Shown here: piece by piece, positions 8,408 to 16,683 of the stretch
How positions within the stretch are numbered: the first letter of the stretch is position 1
Layout of the letters: each line of letters begins with the position of its first letter
Assembly (NCBI GenBank): GCA_963851245.1
Contig: CAWKOH010000002.1
Span: 620,001-684,000, forward strand
Direction of reading: 5' to 3'
DNA length: 64,000 bases
From: CAWKOH01 sp963851245
Lineage (GTDB): Bacteria > Actinomycetota > Acidimicrobiia > Acidimicrobiales > Palsa-688
The notes under the pieces: model-generated
What the model saw: only the letters and a program-made list of their open reading frames with translations
Databases searched by the model: none
Told to the model about the DNA's origin: nothing
Program-made: the position numbers and the translations under genes

Positions 8408-9307
8408 CTACGGCGTTGGCGGTGCAGGTGGTGGCTGGGCGGCCTCAACGGGCTGTTCGGGGGCGGCGGCAGGAGGGGGGAGGGGCATGGGAGAACTGAG
8501 GGGACCGAGGGCCTCGTTCGACGTGCTCGTGGCCTCAGCCAGGCCCCGGAGCAGGGCGGTCACCTCGTCGTTGATCTGATCGAGGGAGGCCGTCACCGAG
8601 TCGGCCTGCGCTTCCCCTCCGCCGGCCCCGAGAACCAGCAGCGACGTCACCGTCTCGTCCAGCCGGGCCACCACCATCCGGATCCGGTCGAGAACCAGCG
8701 ATTCAGCCTCTGAGGCGCTGTTCACGGCCCGGATCTGGGCCGCGATAGCTTCCTCGGTACGGGCCAGGGACGCCTCGCGGCTGGCCGACCTTCCCGCCAG
8801 GCTCTGCCTCTCGGCTTCCGTCTGGCGCAACTGCTCGGCCAGCTGCTTGGGCGAGGGCCGCCCCGTGGCCGGGACGCCCGAGACCCACGCCGAAAGGGCG
8901 GCGCCCCGCCGGGCGATGGTGCCGATGTCCTCCACATCGCTCCAAAGGCGGGGTTGCAGATCGGTGAGCCTCTCGCTGATGGGTCCCGGGGGCCAGTCCT
9001 TCACCGCATTGTCGAAGCGGCTCTGGGCATTGTCGGCCTGGCGAAGCAGCTGCCGCCAGGGTTCGGGCACCGACCAGGGGTCCAGCTGGGCCGGCTTGGG
9101 TTGAGCGGCCCGCCGCCGTCGGGCCCGGGCGAACGCGCCGACCATCATCCGGACGCTCCAGAACCCAACACCGAGGATCACAGCCAGGATGATTGACTGG
9201 GCGAGGACCCCGATGCCGACGCCTATGGCCGTTGCCGCGACCGCGGTGGGGGAGACCGCGGCTCGAACGGTGCTCGGGTGGAGAACCGGCTCCGGGAGGT
9301 TTGGCAC
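8408..9307 (-). CDS. Two-helix membrane protein with coiled-coil domain, candidate PspA partner (PspM-like)
   Basis: This protein has about 299 residues. Its hydrophobic N-terminal segment (about residues 18-55, including GVGIGVLAQSIILAVILGV) can form two membrane helices. A basic stop (ARARRRR) and about 200 residues of cytoplasmic heptad-rich sequence follow, ending in a Pro-rich tail. I do not recognise the sequence itself. The architecture and position resemble PspM (Rv2743c) of the mycobacterial psp operon, although there the order is reversed. The GTG start is supported by a TAGCCT box 7 nt upstream. The frame stays open far upstream, antisense to proA, but that part is not coding. Confidence 0.6.
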   Translation of the reverse strand: MPNLPEPVLHPSTVRAAVSPTAVAATAIGVGIGVLAQSIILAVILGVGFWSVRMMVGAFARARRRRAAQPKPAQLDPWSVPEPWRQLLRQADNAQSRFDNAVKDWPPGPISERLTDLQPRLWSDVEDIGTIARRGAALSAWVSGVPATGRPSPKQLAEQLRQTEAERQSLAGRSASREASLARTEEAIAAQIRAVNSASEAESLVLDRIRMVVARLDETVTSLLVLGAGGGEAQADSVTASLDQINDEVTALLRGLAEATSTSNEALGPLSSPMPLPPPAAAPEQPVEAAQPPPAPPTP

Positions 9308-9313
9308 GCGACC

Positions 9314-9356
9314 CAGGCTACGGCCCCCCCAAGGCATTCGACCGGCGGGTAGCCTC
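9314..9356. promoter_or_regulatory. Back-to-back leaderless promoters (pspM-like / proA)
   Basis: The 54-nt gap between the two divergent genes holds TAGCCT twice. One copy, on the + strand at 9350-9355, ends 6 nt before the proA GTG. The other, on the - strand near 9316-9321, ends 7 nt before the GTG of the membrane gene. Neither gene has a Shine-Dalgarno sequence. Confidence 0.5.
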
Positions 9357-9361
9357 GCGGC

Positions 9362-10616
9362 GTGACGATGGACTCTATGGAGGCGCTCGGCCAACGCGCC
9401 GTTGCTGCCAGCCGGGTCCTGGCCACCACCTCTGCGGCTGCCAAGGATACCGCCCTGTACTTGGCAGCTGACCTGCTTGAGGCGAGAGCCGAATCGGTGG
9501 TCGAGGCCAACGCCATCGACGTGGCCAGAGCGCTGGAGGCCGGCACCACGAGGACGGTTGTGGACCGGCTCCGGCTGACACCGGCGCGCATCGGGGCCAT
9601 GGCCGCGGGGCTGCGCCAGGTGGCATCTCTCACCGACCCGGTAGGCCAGACGGTCGATGGATGGGTGCGACCGAATGGACTCGAGATTCGCCAGGTGCGG
9701 GTGCCTCTGGGAGTGGTCGGCATCATCTACGAGAACAGACCTAACGTGACCAGCGACGCCGCCGGCCTGTGCCTCAAGTCGGGCAACGCCGCCATGCTGC
9801 GGGGCAGCGCCGGCGCTATCCAATCGAACATCGCTATTTCGGCTTTGCTCCGGGAGGCGTACGAGAAGACCGGGCTGCCGGCCGACAGCCTCATCCTCAT
9901 CGAGGACACCAGCCACGAATCGGCCCGGGAGTTCATGCGGCTGCGGGGCGTCATCGACTGTCTGATACCCCGCGGCGGTCCGTCGTTGATCCAAGCCATC
10001 CTCGACCACGCCACCGTTCCCTATGTAATTGACGGTGACGGCAACTGCCACGTCTATGTCGATGCCGCCGCCGACCTTGACATGGCCGCCGCCATCGTGG
10101 TCAACGCCAAGACGCAGCGGCCGAGTGTCTGCAACGCGGCGGAGTCGCTGATCGTGCACCAGGAGGTGGCGGAGCGGTTCCTGCCGCGGGTCGCCCTCGG
10201 TCTCGAAGGCGTAGAGCTGCGCGGAGACTATGAGACCAGGCGGATCCTGGGTTTGGACCGCGTGCAGATCGCTACCGACGAGGACTACGGACGCGAGTTC
10301 CTCGACCTGATCCTGAGCGTGCGAGTAGTGGCGGACCTGGACGAGGCGATCGATCACATCCGCCTGTTCGGGTCCGGTCACACCGAGGCCATCGTGACGC
10401 GGCGATCTGAACACAGCCTTGCGCTTTCAGCGCGAAGTCGACGCCGCCGCGGTCGTGGTCAACGCTTCAACGCGGTTCACCGACGGCGAGGAGTTCGGGT
10501 TCGGGGCCGAGATTGGTATCAGCACCCAGAAGCTGCATGCCCGCGGGCCTATGGCCCTGCGCGAATTGACCACGACGAAGTACATGATCACGGGTAGTGG
10601 TCAGATCAGGGAGTAG
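9362..10616 (+). CDS. proA: Gamma-glutamyl phosphate reductase, one frameshift
   Basis: ProA reduces gamma-glutamyl phosphate to glutamate semialdehyde, the second step of proline synthesis. It shows the aldehyde-dehydrogenase-like motifs GVVGIIYENRPNVT, LRGSAGAIQSN, IPRGGPSLI and the catalytic Cys in KTQRPSVCNAAE. Near 10398 an extra G moves the frame. The remaining C-terminus (ALRFQREVDAAAVVVNAST ... EFGFGAEIGISTQKLHARG) continues to TAG 10614-10616. About 418 residues after repair, normal for the family. Confidence 0.92.
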
Positions 10617-10635
10617 CCCGAGCCGGTCTCCGACC

Positions 10636-10920
10636 AGCAGGCGGCGTTCGAGAGCCTGAGCCGGCCGCTTCAGAGCTTCCTGGAAACACTGACGGCGGTC
10701 CGTGACGGCCGCCAGCAGTTCCAGGGTCTGCTCGACTCGCGAGGCGAAGGCCGCTGGGAGGGCGAAGTGTTGACGACGCTCGAAACCGTCGAGCACCCGG
10801 TCGTCCGCACCCATCCCCGAGACGGGTGCCAGGGTCCTCTTCGTAAACCCGGGCTTCACCTCCCACATCAAGGAGCTGAATCGCGACGAAAGCGACTCGC
10901 TCCTCGCCTTCCTCTACCAG
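10636..10920 (+). pseudogene. TauD/TfdA-like dioxygenase remnant
   Basis: Beginning 20 nt after the proA stop, the frame reads AAFESLSRPLQSFLETLTAV and then VEHPVVRTHP. After one extra C it continues as VLFVNPGFTSHIKELNRD and LLAFLYQ. These match the middle of alpha-ketoglutarate-dependent taurine-type dioxygenases. The N-terminal part with the HxD iron ligands and the C-terminal part with the last His and the Arg are both absent. There is no start codon. The piece ends abruptly at about 10920, where a transporter fragment on the other strand begins. Confidence 0.65.
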
Positions 10921-11265
10921 CAAGGCCGCCCACCGCATATCCGTCCGGTCAACCTTGGGGCCGCCGACATACCGGCTCGCCGGCAGGGCGAAGAGCACGC
11001 CCGTGATCAGCAGAGGCTGGACAACCGTGATCGGGCCCTCGTGCAGGGCGAAGGCGTGCAGTGTGATACCGATTCCGAGGACGAGGGTGCCCAGAAGCCA
11101 GCTAACTGACGTGAGGGTTTGGCGGACAGCCTCAGTAGGAGTCGGACGGTCGGATCGACCGCCGCCCGCGATCACGGGCCGGGCGGCGCGGTATTGGAGA
11201 GCCGTGCCGGCCGCGAACAGGGCGGCCGCACCCAGGGCCCCCACTACGGCCGCGCCGGTGCTCAT
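10921..11265 (-). pseudogene. DMT-family transporter, N-terminal fragment
   Basis: From ATG 11265 the product begins as a membrane protein with helices ALGAAALFAAGTAL and SWLLGTLVLGIGITLHAF, followed by GPITVVQPLLITGVLFALP, which resemble EamA/DMT-type permeases. After RTDMRWAALLV at about 10921 the sequence becomes the reverse of the dioxygenase remnant. About two thirds of the usual ten helices are therefore missing. The open frame continues to 10606, but that part is an artefact of the junction. Confidence 0.6.
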
Positions 11266-11313
11266 CTCGCCCCCGGGGCGCGTGACTCCGCGCCTGAGGG
11301 CGCGGAAAACGGC

Positions 11314-11871
11314 TCACTCCGGCCCGAGCACGTCATCGACACTGAGCGAAATACCGGGCAGGGCTTCGATATCGAGACGCTCGCCGCGCCGCATGACATG
11401 TGTCTCCAGGTACCCCGACGCCGAAGGTGAGCGCAAGACGAGGATCTGCTCCCCGTCCAGGTCAACGATCCAGGTCTCCCGGACACCAGATGCGGCGTAG
11501 TACGGCGCCTTCGTGTCTCGGTCGAAGGCGAGCGAAGTATCGGCTACCTCAATAACGAGGAAGATCTCAGCGGGGACAGGATGACTCCTGCGGTACCCAT
11601 CCCCACGCGACGCGAGAACGGCGACGTCAGGCTGGGGTTCAGACCGATCATCCAGCCGGACCGGGTTCTGCACCGAGATAATGGCGCGCCGGCGAGTGCC
11701 TTCCACCAACAAACCTGTGAGGGCACTGACGCATCCGGCGTGGGCGCTTCCTATAGGTGCCATCTCCATGACCTCTCCGTCGAGCAACTCCACTCGGAGG
11801 TCCTCGCCGAAGAGGCCGGCGTCTCCCATGACGTGCCACTCATCCACGGTGAAGGCATGCCGCACGGCCAT
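11314..11871 (-). CDS. Uma2-family (DUF820) nuclease-like protein, copy B
   Basis: This 185-residue paralogue of the 6361-6954 protein shares MAVRHAFTVDEWH, GDAGLFGE, ELLDGEVMEMAPIGSAHA, EPQPDVAVLAS and EIFLVIEVADTSLAFD. It therefore keeps the predicted PD-(D/E)XK active-site residues. TAGCAT lies 7 nt upstream of the ATG. It stands alone, with a transporter fragment downstream and a long hairpin upstream. The substrate is unknown. Confidence 0.85.
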   Translation of the reverse strand: MAVRHAFTVDEWHVMGDAGLFGEDLRVELLDGEVMEMAPIGSAHAGCVSALTGLLVEGTRRRAIISVQNPVRLDDRSEPQPDVAVLASRGDGYRRSHPVPAEIFLVIEVADTSLAFDRDTKAPYYAASGVRETWIVDLDGEQILVLRSPSASGYLETHVMRRGERLDIEALPGISLSVDDVLGPE

Positions 11872-11945
11872 AGGCGCGATGCTACCGGGGCCCTGAGACG
11901 CCCGGTGTGGGGGCGCGACGTCCGTGCAACCGGCGGGAGTCTGCA

Positions 11946-12024
11946 GCGAAATCTGGCATGGCGAAGGCCTGCCGAGTTGCCCTTCGGGGCCGAGGCAGGC
12001 GTTCGTTTCTGTGCCAGATTTCGC
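11946..12024. other. 79-nt long nested hairpin between VWA and Uma2 genes
   Basis: GCGAAATCTGGCA (11946-11958) and TGCCAGATTTCGC (12012-12024) are a perfect 13-bp inverted repeat. Inside it, GCCTGCC pairs with GGCAGGC, and at the centre GCCC-TTCG-GGGC forms a UUCG tetraloop. The 200-nt gap holding it has no other feature. It could be a terminator or 3' structure for the VWA gene, a leader element for Uma2, or a small palindromic repeat element. No T-tract follows on either strand. Confidence 0.55.
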
Positions 12025-12072
12025 CGGGCGGCTGGTGGTGGGCGGCCGGCGTTCCCCGCGACGAAACTCGGG

Positions 12073-13542
12073 TTACCCCAACTGTTCCACGAACCGCTCC
12101 AGCTGCTTGAGGTTGCGGCACTCGTGGGCGCCGTCGCAGTGGGTGGCGTACTGGCTGACGATGGAGTCGCCGGTGTCCCAGTAGGAGCGCGGTTCGGGGT
12201 TAAGCCAGTAGACGTGGCGGGCCTTCTTGGCCATCTCGGCCAGGACCCAGGCCTGGGCGGCGTGGTAGTTGTTGCGGGCGTCACCGAGCAGCAGCACCGT
12301 GGTCTTGGTGTTGATGTCACGGCCCCAGCGCTCCCAGAACGTCTCGAAGGCGTGGCCGTAGTCGGAGTGGCCGTCGACCCAGATGACGTCGGCTTCCGTG
12401 TTGATGCGGTGGATGGCGGCGGTGATGTCCTCGGTGCCCTTGAAGTAGTCGGTCACCTCGTCGATCCCATCGATGAACACGAAGGACCGCACCCGGCTGA
12501 ACTGGGAGCTGATGGCGTAGACCATCTGCAGGGTGAAGCGGGCGAAGGCGGCCACCGATCCGGATATGTCGGCGATGACCACGATCTCGGGCTTGGAGGG
12601 CCTCGGGTACCGGAACTTCGGATCGGCCGGCACGCCCCCGTACGACAGCGAGTGCCTGACCGTGTTGCGGAAGTCCAGTGGCCCCTTGCGTCCGTGGCGG
12701 CGCTTGCGGGCCAGGCGGACGGCCAGCTTGCGGGTCAGGGGGGCGATGGCCTTGCGCAGCGCCACCAGCTCCTCCCGGCTGGCGTGCATGAAGTCGATGT
12801 CTTCGGGCAGCGGCTTGCGCACCGACTTGGCCACCGCTTCGGCACCCCGGTCGGCGACCAGGCGCCGCCGGATCTCGGCTTCGATCTCCCGCCGCAGAGC
12901 GTCGAGACGGGCCTCGTACTCCTCCCGGGCCAGCCGCTCCTCCAGATCGGTGAGCTGCTCGTGGGTCTGCTCCCGAGCCGCTTCCATCATGCGCTCCAGG
13001 ACGGCGTCCAGGTCCAGCTGACGCAAGGTGCGGTACAGGTAGTAGGTGCCCCCCACCGGGCGGCCCGGCTCCATCCCGGCGTAGCGGGTCACCGCCGCCC
13101 GGGCGATGGCCCGCAGCATCGCCTCGTTCCCGTCCATCAGGGCTCTGTACAGCATCTCGGCCAGTTGCTCGGGGGTCAGCCCGTCGGCGGACCCGCTGGA
13201 CTCCCCGTCCCGACGGCCGAGCAGGTCGGCAATCAACTCCTCGGCCTCCGCGTCGCCACCCTCGGAGATGTGGTACTCCCGGCCCCGCAACGAGAAGTAC
13301 ACCTCGAACACAGTCTCGAAGGTCTTCCAGTGGGCGTTGTTCTTCACCATGGTGGCGGCCAGGGCGTACTTGAACGTCTCCCGGTCCTCGATGGGGACGT
13401 GCTGGAGCGCCTCCATGGCGTCGAGGTTCTCGGTGAGGCTCACCGGTATGCCCGCCGTCCGCAGTTCCCGGACGAAGCCCGAGAGTGTCTCGAGCAGACC
13501 CGCGGACGTGCCCAGAGGCAGCTCGGGCATATCGACGCTCAT
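12073..13542 (-). CDS. VWA-domain protein (CoxE-like), partner of MoxR ATPase
   Basis: This 489-residue protein has a charged helical N-terminal half (LEERLAREEYEARLDAL...) and a C-terminal von Willebrand A domain (about residues 290-489). The MIDAS motif is intact: DISGS, later a Thr near FKGTEDIT, and GDARNN. The family acts with MoxR AAA ATPases as metal-centre insertion or chaperone modules; CoxD/CoxE of CO dehydrogenase is the studied case. The ATG at 13542 is preferred over an upstream start at 13572. The gene lies 78 nt downstream of moxR on the same strand. Confidence 0.85.
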   Translation of the reverse strand: MSVDMPELPLGTSAGLLETLSGFVRELRTAGIPVSLTENLDAMEALQHVPIEDRETFKYALAATMVKNNAHWKTFETVFEVYFSLRGREYHISEGGDAEAEELIADLLGRRDGESSGSADGLTPEQLAEMLYRALMDGNEAMLRAIARAAVTRYAGMEPGRPVGGTYYLYRTLRQLDLDAVLERMMEAAREQTHEQLTDLEERLAREEYEARLDALRREIEAEIRRRLVADRGAEAVAKSVRKPLPEDIDFMHASREELVALRKAIAPLTRKLAVRLARKRRHGRKGPLDFRNTVRHSLSYGGVPADPKFRYPRPSKPEIVVIADISGSVAAFARFTLQMVYAISSQFSRVRSFVFIDGIDEVTDYFKGTEDITAAIHRINTEADVIWVDGHSDYGHAFETFWERWGRDINTKTTVLLLGDARNNYHAAQAWVLAEMAKKARHVYWLNPEPRSYWDTGDSIVSQYATHCDGAHECRNLKQLERFVEQLG

Positions 13543-13620
13543 TGGCGCCCCGATCGGGGCGCGGTGCACCAACCGGTCACATCGGTTCGCTCCGCCAGGT
13601 CGCTCACGGGTCGGACCGGG

Positions 13621-14529
13621 CTAGCGGGACGTCGAGGCGGACGTGGCGCTCAGGTCCTTGGCCGCCTTGTCGATGTCGGACTGGTACTTGAGCAGGATGT
13701 GGAGGGTCTCGGTAGCGGTCTCGGCGTCCACCGACTGGATACCGAGCAGAAGCAGGGTACGGGCCCAGTCCAGCGTCTCGGAGACGGACGGGGCCTTCTT
13801 CAACTCCAGGCTGCGGATGGACCGCACGATCCGGACGACCTGATCAGCCAGGGACTCGGAGATGCCCGGCACCCGGGTCAGCACGATCTCCTTCTCCCGG
13901 TCGAGGTCCGGATAGTCGATGTGAAGGAACAGGCAGCGCCGCTTGAGGGCCTCCGACAGCTCGCGGGTGTTGTTGGAGGTCAGGAAGACGAGGGGGATCT
14001 GGTTGGCGCTCACCGTCCCGAGCTCCGGGATCGACACCTGGTAGTCGGACAGGATCTCGAGCAGCAGCGCCTCGGTCTCGACCTCCACCCGGTCGACCTC
14101 GTCGATGAGGAGCACCACCGGCTCGTCGGCCCGGATGGCCTCCAGTAACGGCCGGGTCAGGAGGAAGGGCTCGGAGAAGATGTCCTCCTCGATGTCGGTC
14201 CAGGAGCCTCCGCCGTCGGCCTCGGCCACCCGCTGGGCCTGGATGCGGAGCAGCTGCTTCTTGTAGTTCCACTCGTAGAGCGCCTTGGACTCGTCGAGAC
14301 CCTCGTAGCACTGGAGCCGGATGAGCCGGGCGCCCAGCACCTCGGCCACCGACTTGGCCAGCTGGGTCTTGCCCGTACCCGCCGGTCCCTCGACCAGGAC
14401 CGGCTTGCCCAGCCGCTCCGCCAGGTAGACCACGCCGGCGATGCCCTCGTCGGGCAGATAGCTGACGGACCGGAGGCCTTCACGGACTGAGGCGGGAGAC
14501 TCGAAGCGTGAAGGGGGGTTGTCGATCAC
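13621..14529 (-). CDS. MoxR-type AAA+ ATPase
   Basis: This 302-residue AAA+ protein has Walker A GPAGTGKTQL, Walker B LLIDEVDR, sensor 1 FLTSNNTREL and an arginine-finger region ALKRRCLFLHIDYPD. MoxR ATPases remodel or activate partner enzymes together with a VWA protein, here encoded immediately downstream. The GTG start (MIDNPPSRF) is preceded by GAAGGAAA. No cox or mox structural genes are in the window, so the client is unknown. Confidence 0.9.
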   Translation of the reverse strand: MIDNPPSRFESPASVREGLRSVSYLPDEGIAGVVYLAERLGKPVLVEGPAGTGKTQLAKSVAEVLGARLIRLQCYEGLDESKALYEWNYKKQLLRIQAQRVAEADGGGSWTDIEEDIFSEPFLLTRPLLEAIRADEPVVLLIDEVDRVEVETEALLLEILSDYQVSIPELGTVSANQIPLVFLTSNNTRELSEALKRRCLFLHIDYPDLDREKEIVLTRVPGISESLADQVVRIVRSIRSLELKKAPSVSETLDWARTLLLLGIQSVDAETATETLHILLKYQSDIDKAAKDLSATSASTSR

Positions 14530-14715
14530 AGAACTGGTTTCCTTCCAAGGGGATGCACGAGGGCCAAACGGGCAGTCTACCGGGGGGTCCCGCCCGGGCG
14601 CCTTTCGGGACCTTTACTCAACCCTGGGGATGATTTTAAGGCCCTACTCATGTACTTGGTGGCCGGGGTCGATACCCTTTGCCGATATCAGCATTGACAT
14701 CCAGGAGGATCGGTC

Positions 14716-15930
14716 ATGCCCCTTCTAGACCGGGAGTTCATTGCGGTCCCGGACGACAAGAAAAGCCAGATCGTCTACAAGTGGCCCGATCACAACATCC
14801 GGAAGTTCACGCGGGCCATCGTGAACGCCGACGAGCTGGCCATGTTCGTGAATACCGGGAAGGTGGTCGCGACCATGGGGCCGGGCCGGCACCAGATCGA
14901 CGCCGACGAGATCCCTGGCCTGGGCATCCTCATCGACTTCGCCACCGGTGGCAACGCCTACAGGGCCGAGCTGTACTTCGTCGGGACGAGGGAGTTCCCG
15001 GGCAACACCTTCGGCGGTCGCATCGACGACGTCCAGGATCCCCAGACGGGCATGATCGTGACCCTCCGGGTGTTCGGTGACTACTCGATGAAAGTGAAGG
15101 ACCCGGTGGCGCTGATCACCAACCTGGTCGGGACGGTGGACGTGACCAACAACGAGGCCATCACCGGCTGGATGAGCGACCAGCTGCTCAAGGTCATGCG
15201 CACCCACATGACCATCCAGATCGTGCGTAACGGGTGGCCCATCCTCGGCCTGTCGGCCTACACCCCCGACATCGAAGAAGAGGTGGTGGCCAAGGGCAAC
15301 GACCAGCTGGCGACCTACGGCGTCGAGATCATCCGCATGGGTAACTTCGACATCAACCTTTCCGAGCAGGACGAGACCCAGCTCAAGACGCTCGCCAAGG
15401 ACACGGCTTACTCCCGCCTGGCCGGCGGGTTCCAGCAGTACGCCGCGGGCGAGATGGCCCTCGGAGCCGGCCAGGGGATGGCCCAGGGCGGAGGGGCGGT
15501 CAGCGGGGCCTTCCTCGCCGCCGGCATGGGTATGGGCGGGCAGGCGGCCGCCCCGGTGCAGCCCGGCCCGCCCCCGCCGGCGGGCCCCGGTTTCGCCGGC
15601 GGCGGCGCCGGCTATGCGGCCCAGTCGCAGCCGGGGGTGACGTGCTCGAACTGCCAGACCGTCAACGCGGCCGGGGCCAAGTTCTGCGCTTCTTGCGGCA
15701 CGTCGCTGGCTCCGCCCGGAGTCGTGTGCGCCAACTGCCAGGCCGAGAACCCTCAGGGCGCCAAGTTCTGCGCTTCTTGCGGCACGTCCCTGGCACCGGC
15801 GGTGGTTCACTGCACAGCGTGCGGTACGGAGGTGGCACCCGGCGGCCGGTTCTGCCCGTCGTGCGGGACCCCGGTGGCCGGCGCCGAGCCGCCGGCGCCG
15901 CCGGCTCCCCCTAGTCCCCCGGCGGGGTGA
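14716..15930 (+). CDS. SPFH-domain protein with three C-terminal zinc ribbons
   Basis: This 404-residue protein has an N-terminal SPFH/band-7-like domain of the YdjI/virion-core-like type (about residues 20-235; DREFIAVPDDKKSQIVYKWP, TLRVFGDYSMKVKDP). A Gly/Ala/Pro linker and three zinc ribbons follow (CSNC..CASC, CANC..CASC, CTAC..CPSC; about residues 310-390). AGGAGG lies 7 nt before the ATG. Proteins of this type scaffold membrane microdomains or stress responses, but this one has no assigned role. It is divergent from moxR and cotranscribed with a Tim44-like gene. Confidence 0.82.
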   Translation: MPLLDREFIAVPDDKKSQIVYKWPDHNIRKFTRAIVNADELAMFVNTGKVVATMGPGRHQIDADEIPGLGILIDFATGGNAYRAELYFVGTREFPGNTFGGRIDDVQDPQTGMIVTLRVFGDYSMKVKDPVALITNLVGTVDVTNNEAITGWMSDQLLKVMRTHMTIQIVRNGWPILGLSAYTPDIEEEVVAKGNDQLATYGVEIIRMGNFDINLSEQDETQLKTLAKDTAYSRLAGGFQQYAAGEMALGAGQGMAQGGGAVSGAFLAAGMGMGGQAAAPVQPGPPPPAGPGFAGGGAGYAAQSQPGVTCSNCQTVNAAGAKFCASCGTSLAPPGVVCANCQAENPQGAKFCASCGTSLAPAVVHCTACGTEVAPGGRFCPSCGTPVAGAEPPAPPAPPSPPAG

Positions 15931-15969
15931 CCTGAGCTGTTCCTTCATCACAAGGGCCTGCCGCGGGGT

Positions 15970-16674
15970 TTGACTGGCGACGTCGGAGCTCCTCCCTCCC
16001 CGATCGACGGGGAGTGGACTCACTCCGACCAACCGGCGATCGCCAGCTGTCGGGGGGACCTTTTTCCCGGTACAAGTGGCAACGTTGAGAACCCGGAGTC
16101 GTCCGACGCCGGCCTGGCCGCTATCGCCGCCCACGATCCCGGCTTCAGCCGCCAGGTGTTCCTGGGTGCGGTACAGACGGTCTTCTTCGTGGTGGAGGGC
16201 GCCTGGACCCAGCGCAAGCCGGAGGTCAGCCGCCAGGTCATGGCCGACGCCCTCTGGCAGCAGCACCGGGTTCAGATCCAGGGTTACGTGGCCACCAACC
16301 GGCGCAACGTGCTTGGCGACCTGTCGGTCCTGTCGCTGACGGTGATCGCCGCCCACAGCGATGCCAGCTACGACACCATCACGGTGCGGGTGCTGGCGCT
16401 GTCGTCCGACTACGACGTGGACGACAGCTCCGGCAAGGTCGTCCGCGGCGACCGCAGGGTCCAGCAGTGGATGGAGGACTGGACCTTCCAGCGCTCCTCG
16501 TCGGCCAAGACCCCCGCTGGCGGCGGCACCATGTCGTCCCGGTGCCCGAACTGCGGAGCTCCCCTGGAGCTGGACCTGACCGGTCAGTGCAAGTACTGCA
16601 AGGCCCTGGTCAGCTCGGGCAACCTGGACTGGGTGCTGGCCCGCATCTCCCAGGTGCCGAGCATCGAGGAGTAA
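15970..16674 (+). CDS. Tim44-like domain protein with zinc ribbon, start uncertain
   Basis: The central part (FSRQVFLGAVQTVFFVVEGAW ... VSRQVMADALWQQHRVQIQGY) matches the bacterial Tim44-like lipid-binding domain. It is followed by a C-terminal zinc ribbon (CPNCGAPLELDLTGQCKYC). The only conventional start is TTG 15970. The same frame is open back to the SPFH stop, and residues before the TTG (KGLPRGLTGDVGAPPSP) look coding, so the real start is probably lost to an indel or is a CTG. The SPFH and Tim44-like proteins probably work together at the membrane. Confidence 0.65.
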   Translation: MTGDVGAPPSPIDGEWTHSDQPAIASCRGDLFPGTSGNVENPESSDAGLAAIAAHDPGFSRQVFLGAVQTVFFVVEGAWTQRKPEVSRQVMADALWQQHRVQIQGYVATNRRNVLGDLSVLSLTVIAAHSDASYDTITVRVLALSSDYDVDDSSGKVVRGDRRVQQWMEDWTFQRSSSAKTPAGGGTMSSRCPNCGAPLELDLTGQCKYCKALVSSGNLDWVLARISQVPSIEE

Positions 16675-16683
16675 ACAGCGCGC

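Noticed and set aside
9308..10414. Long open frame antisense to proA extending the PspM-like gene upstream
   Set aside because: It covers a conserved proA on the other strand, has no family similarity, and a GTG with a TAGCCT box marks the likely real start at 9307.
11581..14148. 855-residue + strand open frame
   Set aside because: It runs antisense to Uma2, the VWA gene and the MoxR gene, whose motifs are intact on the - strand.
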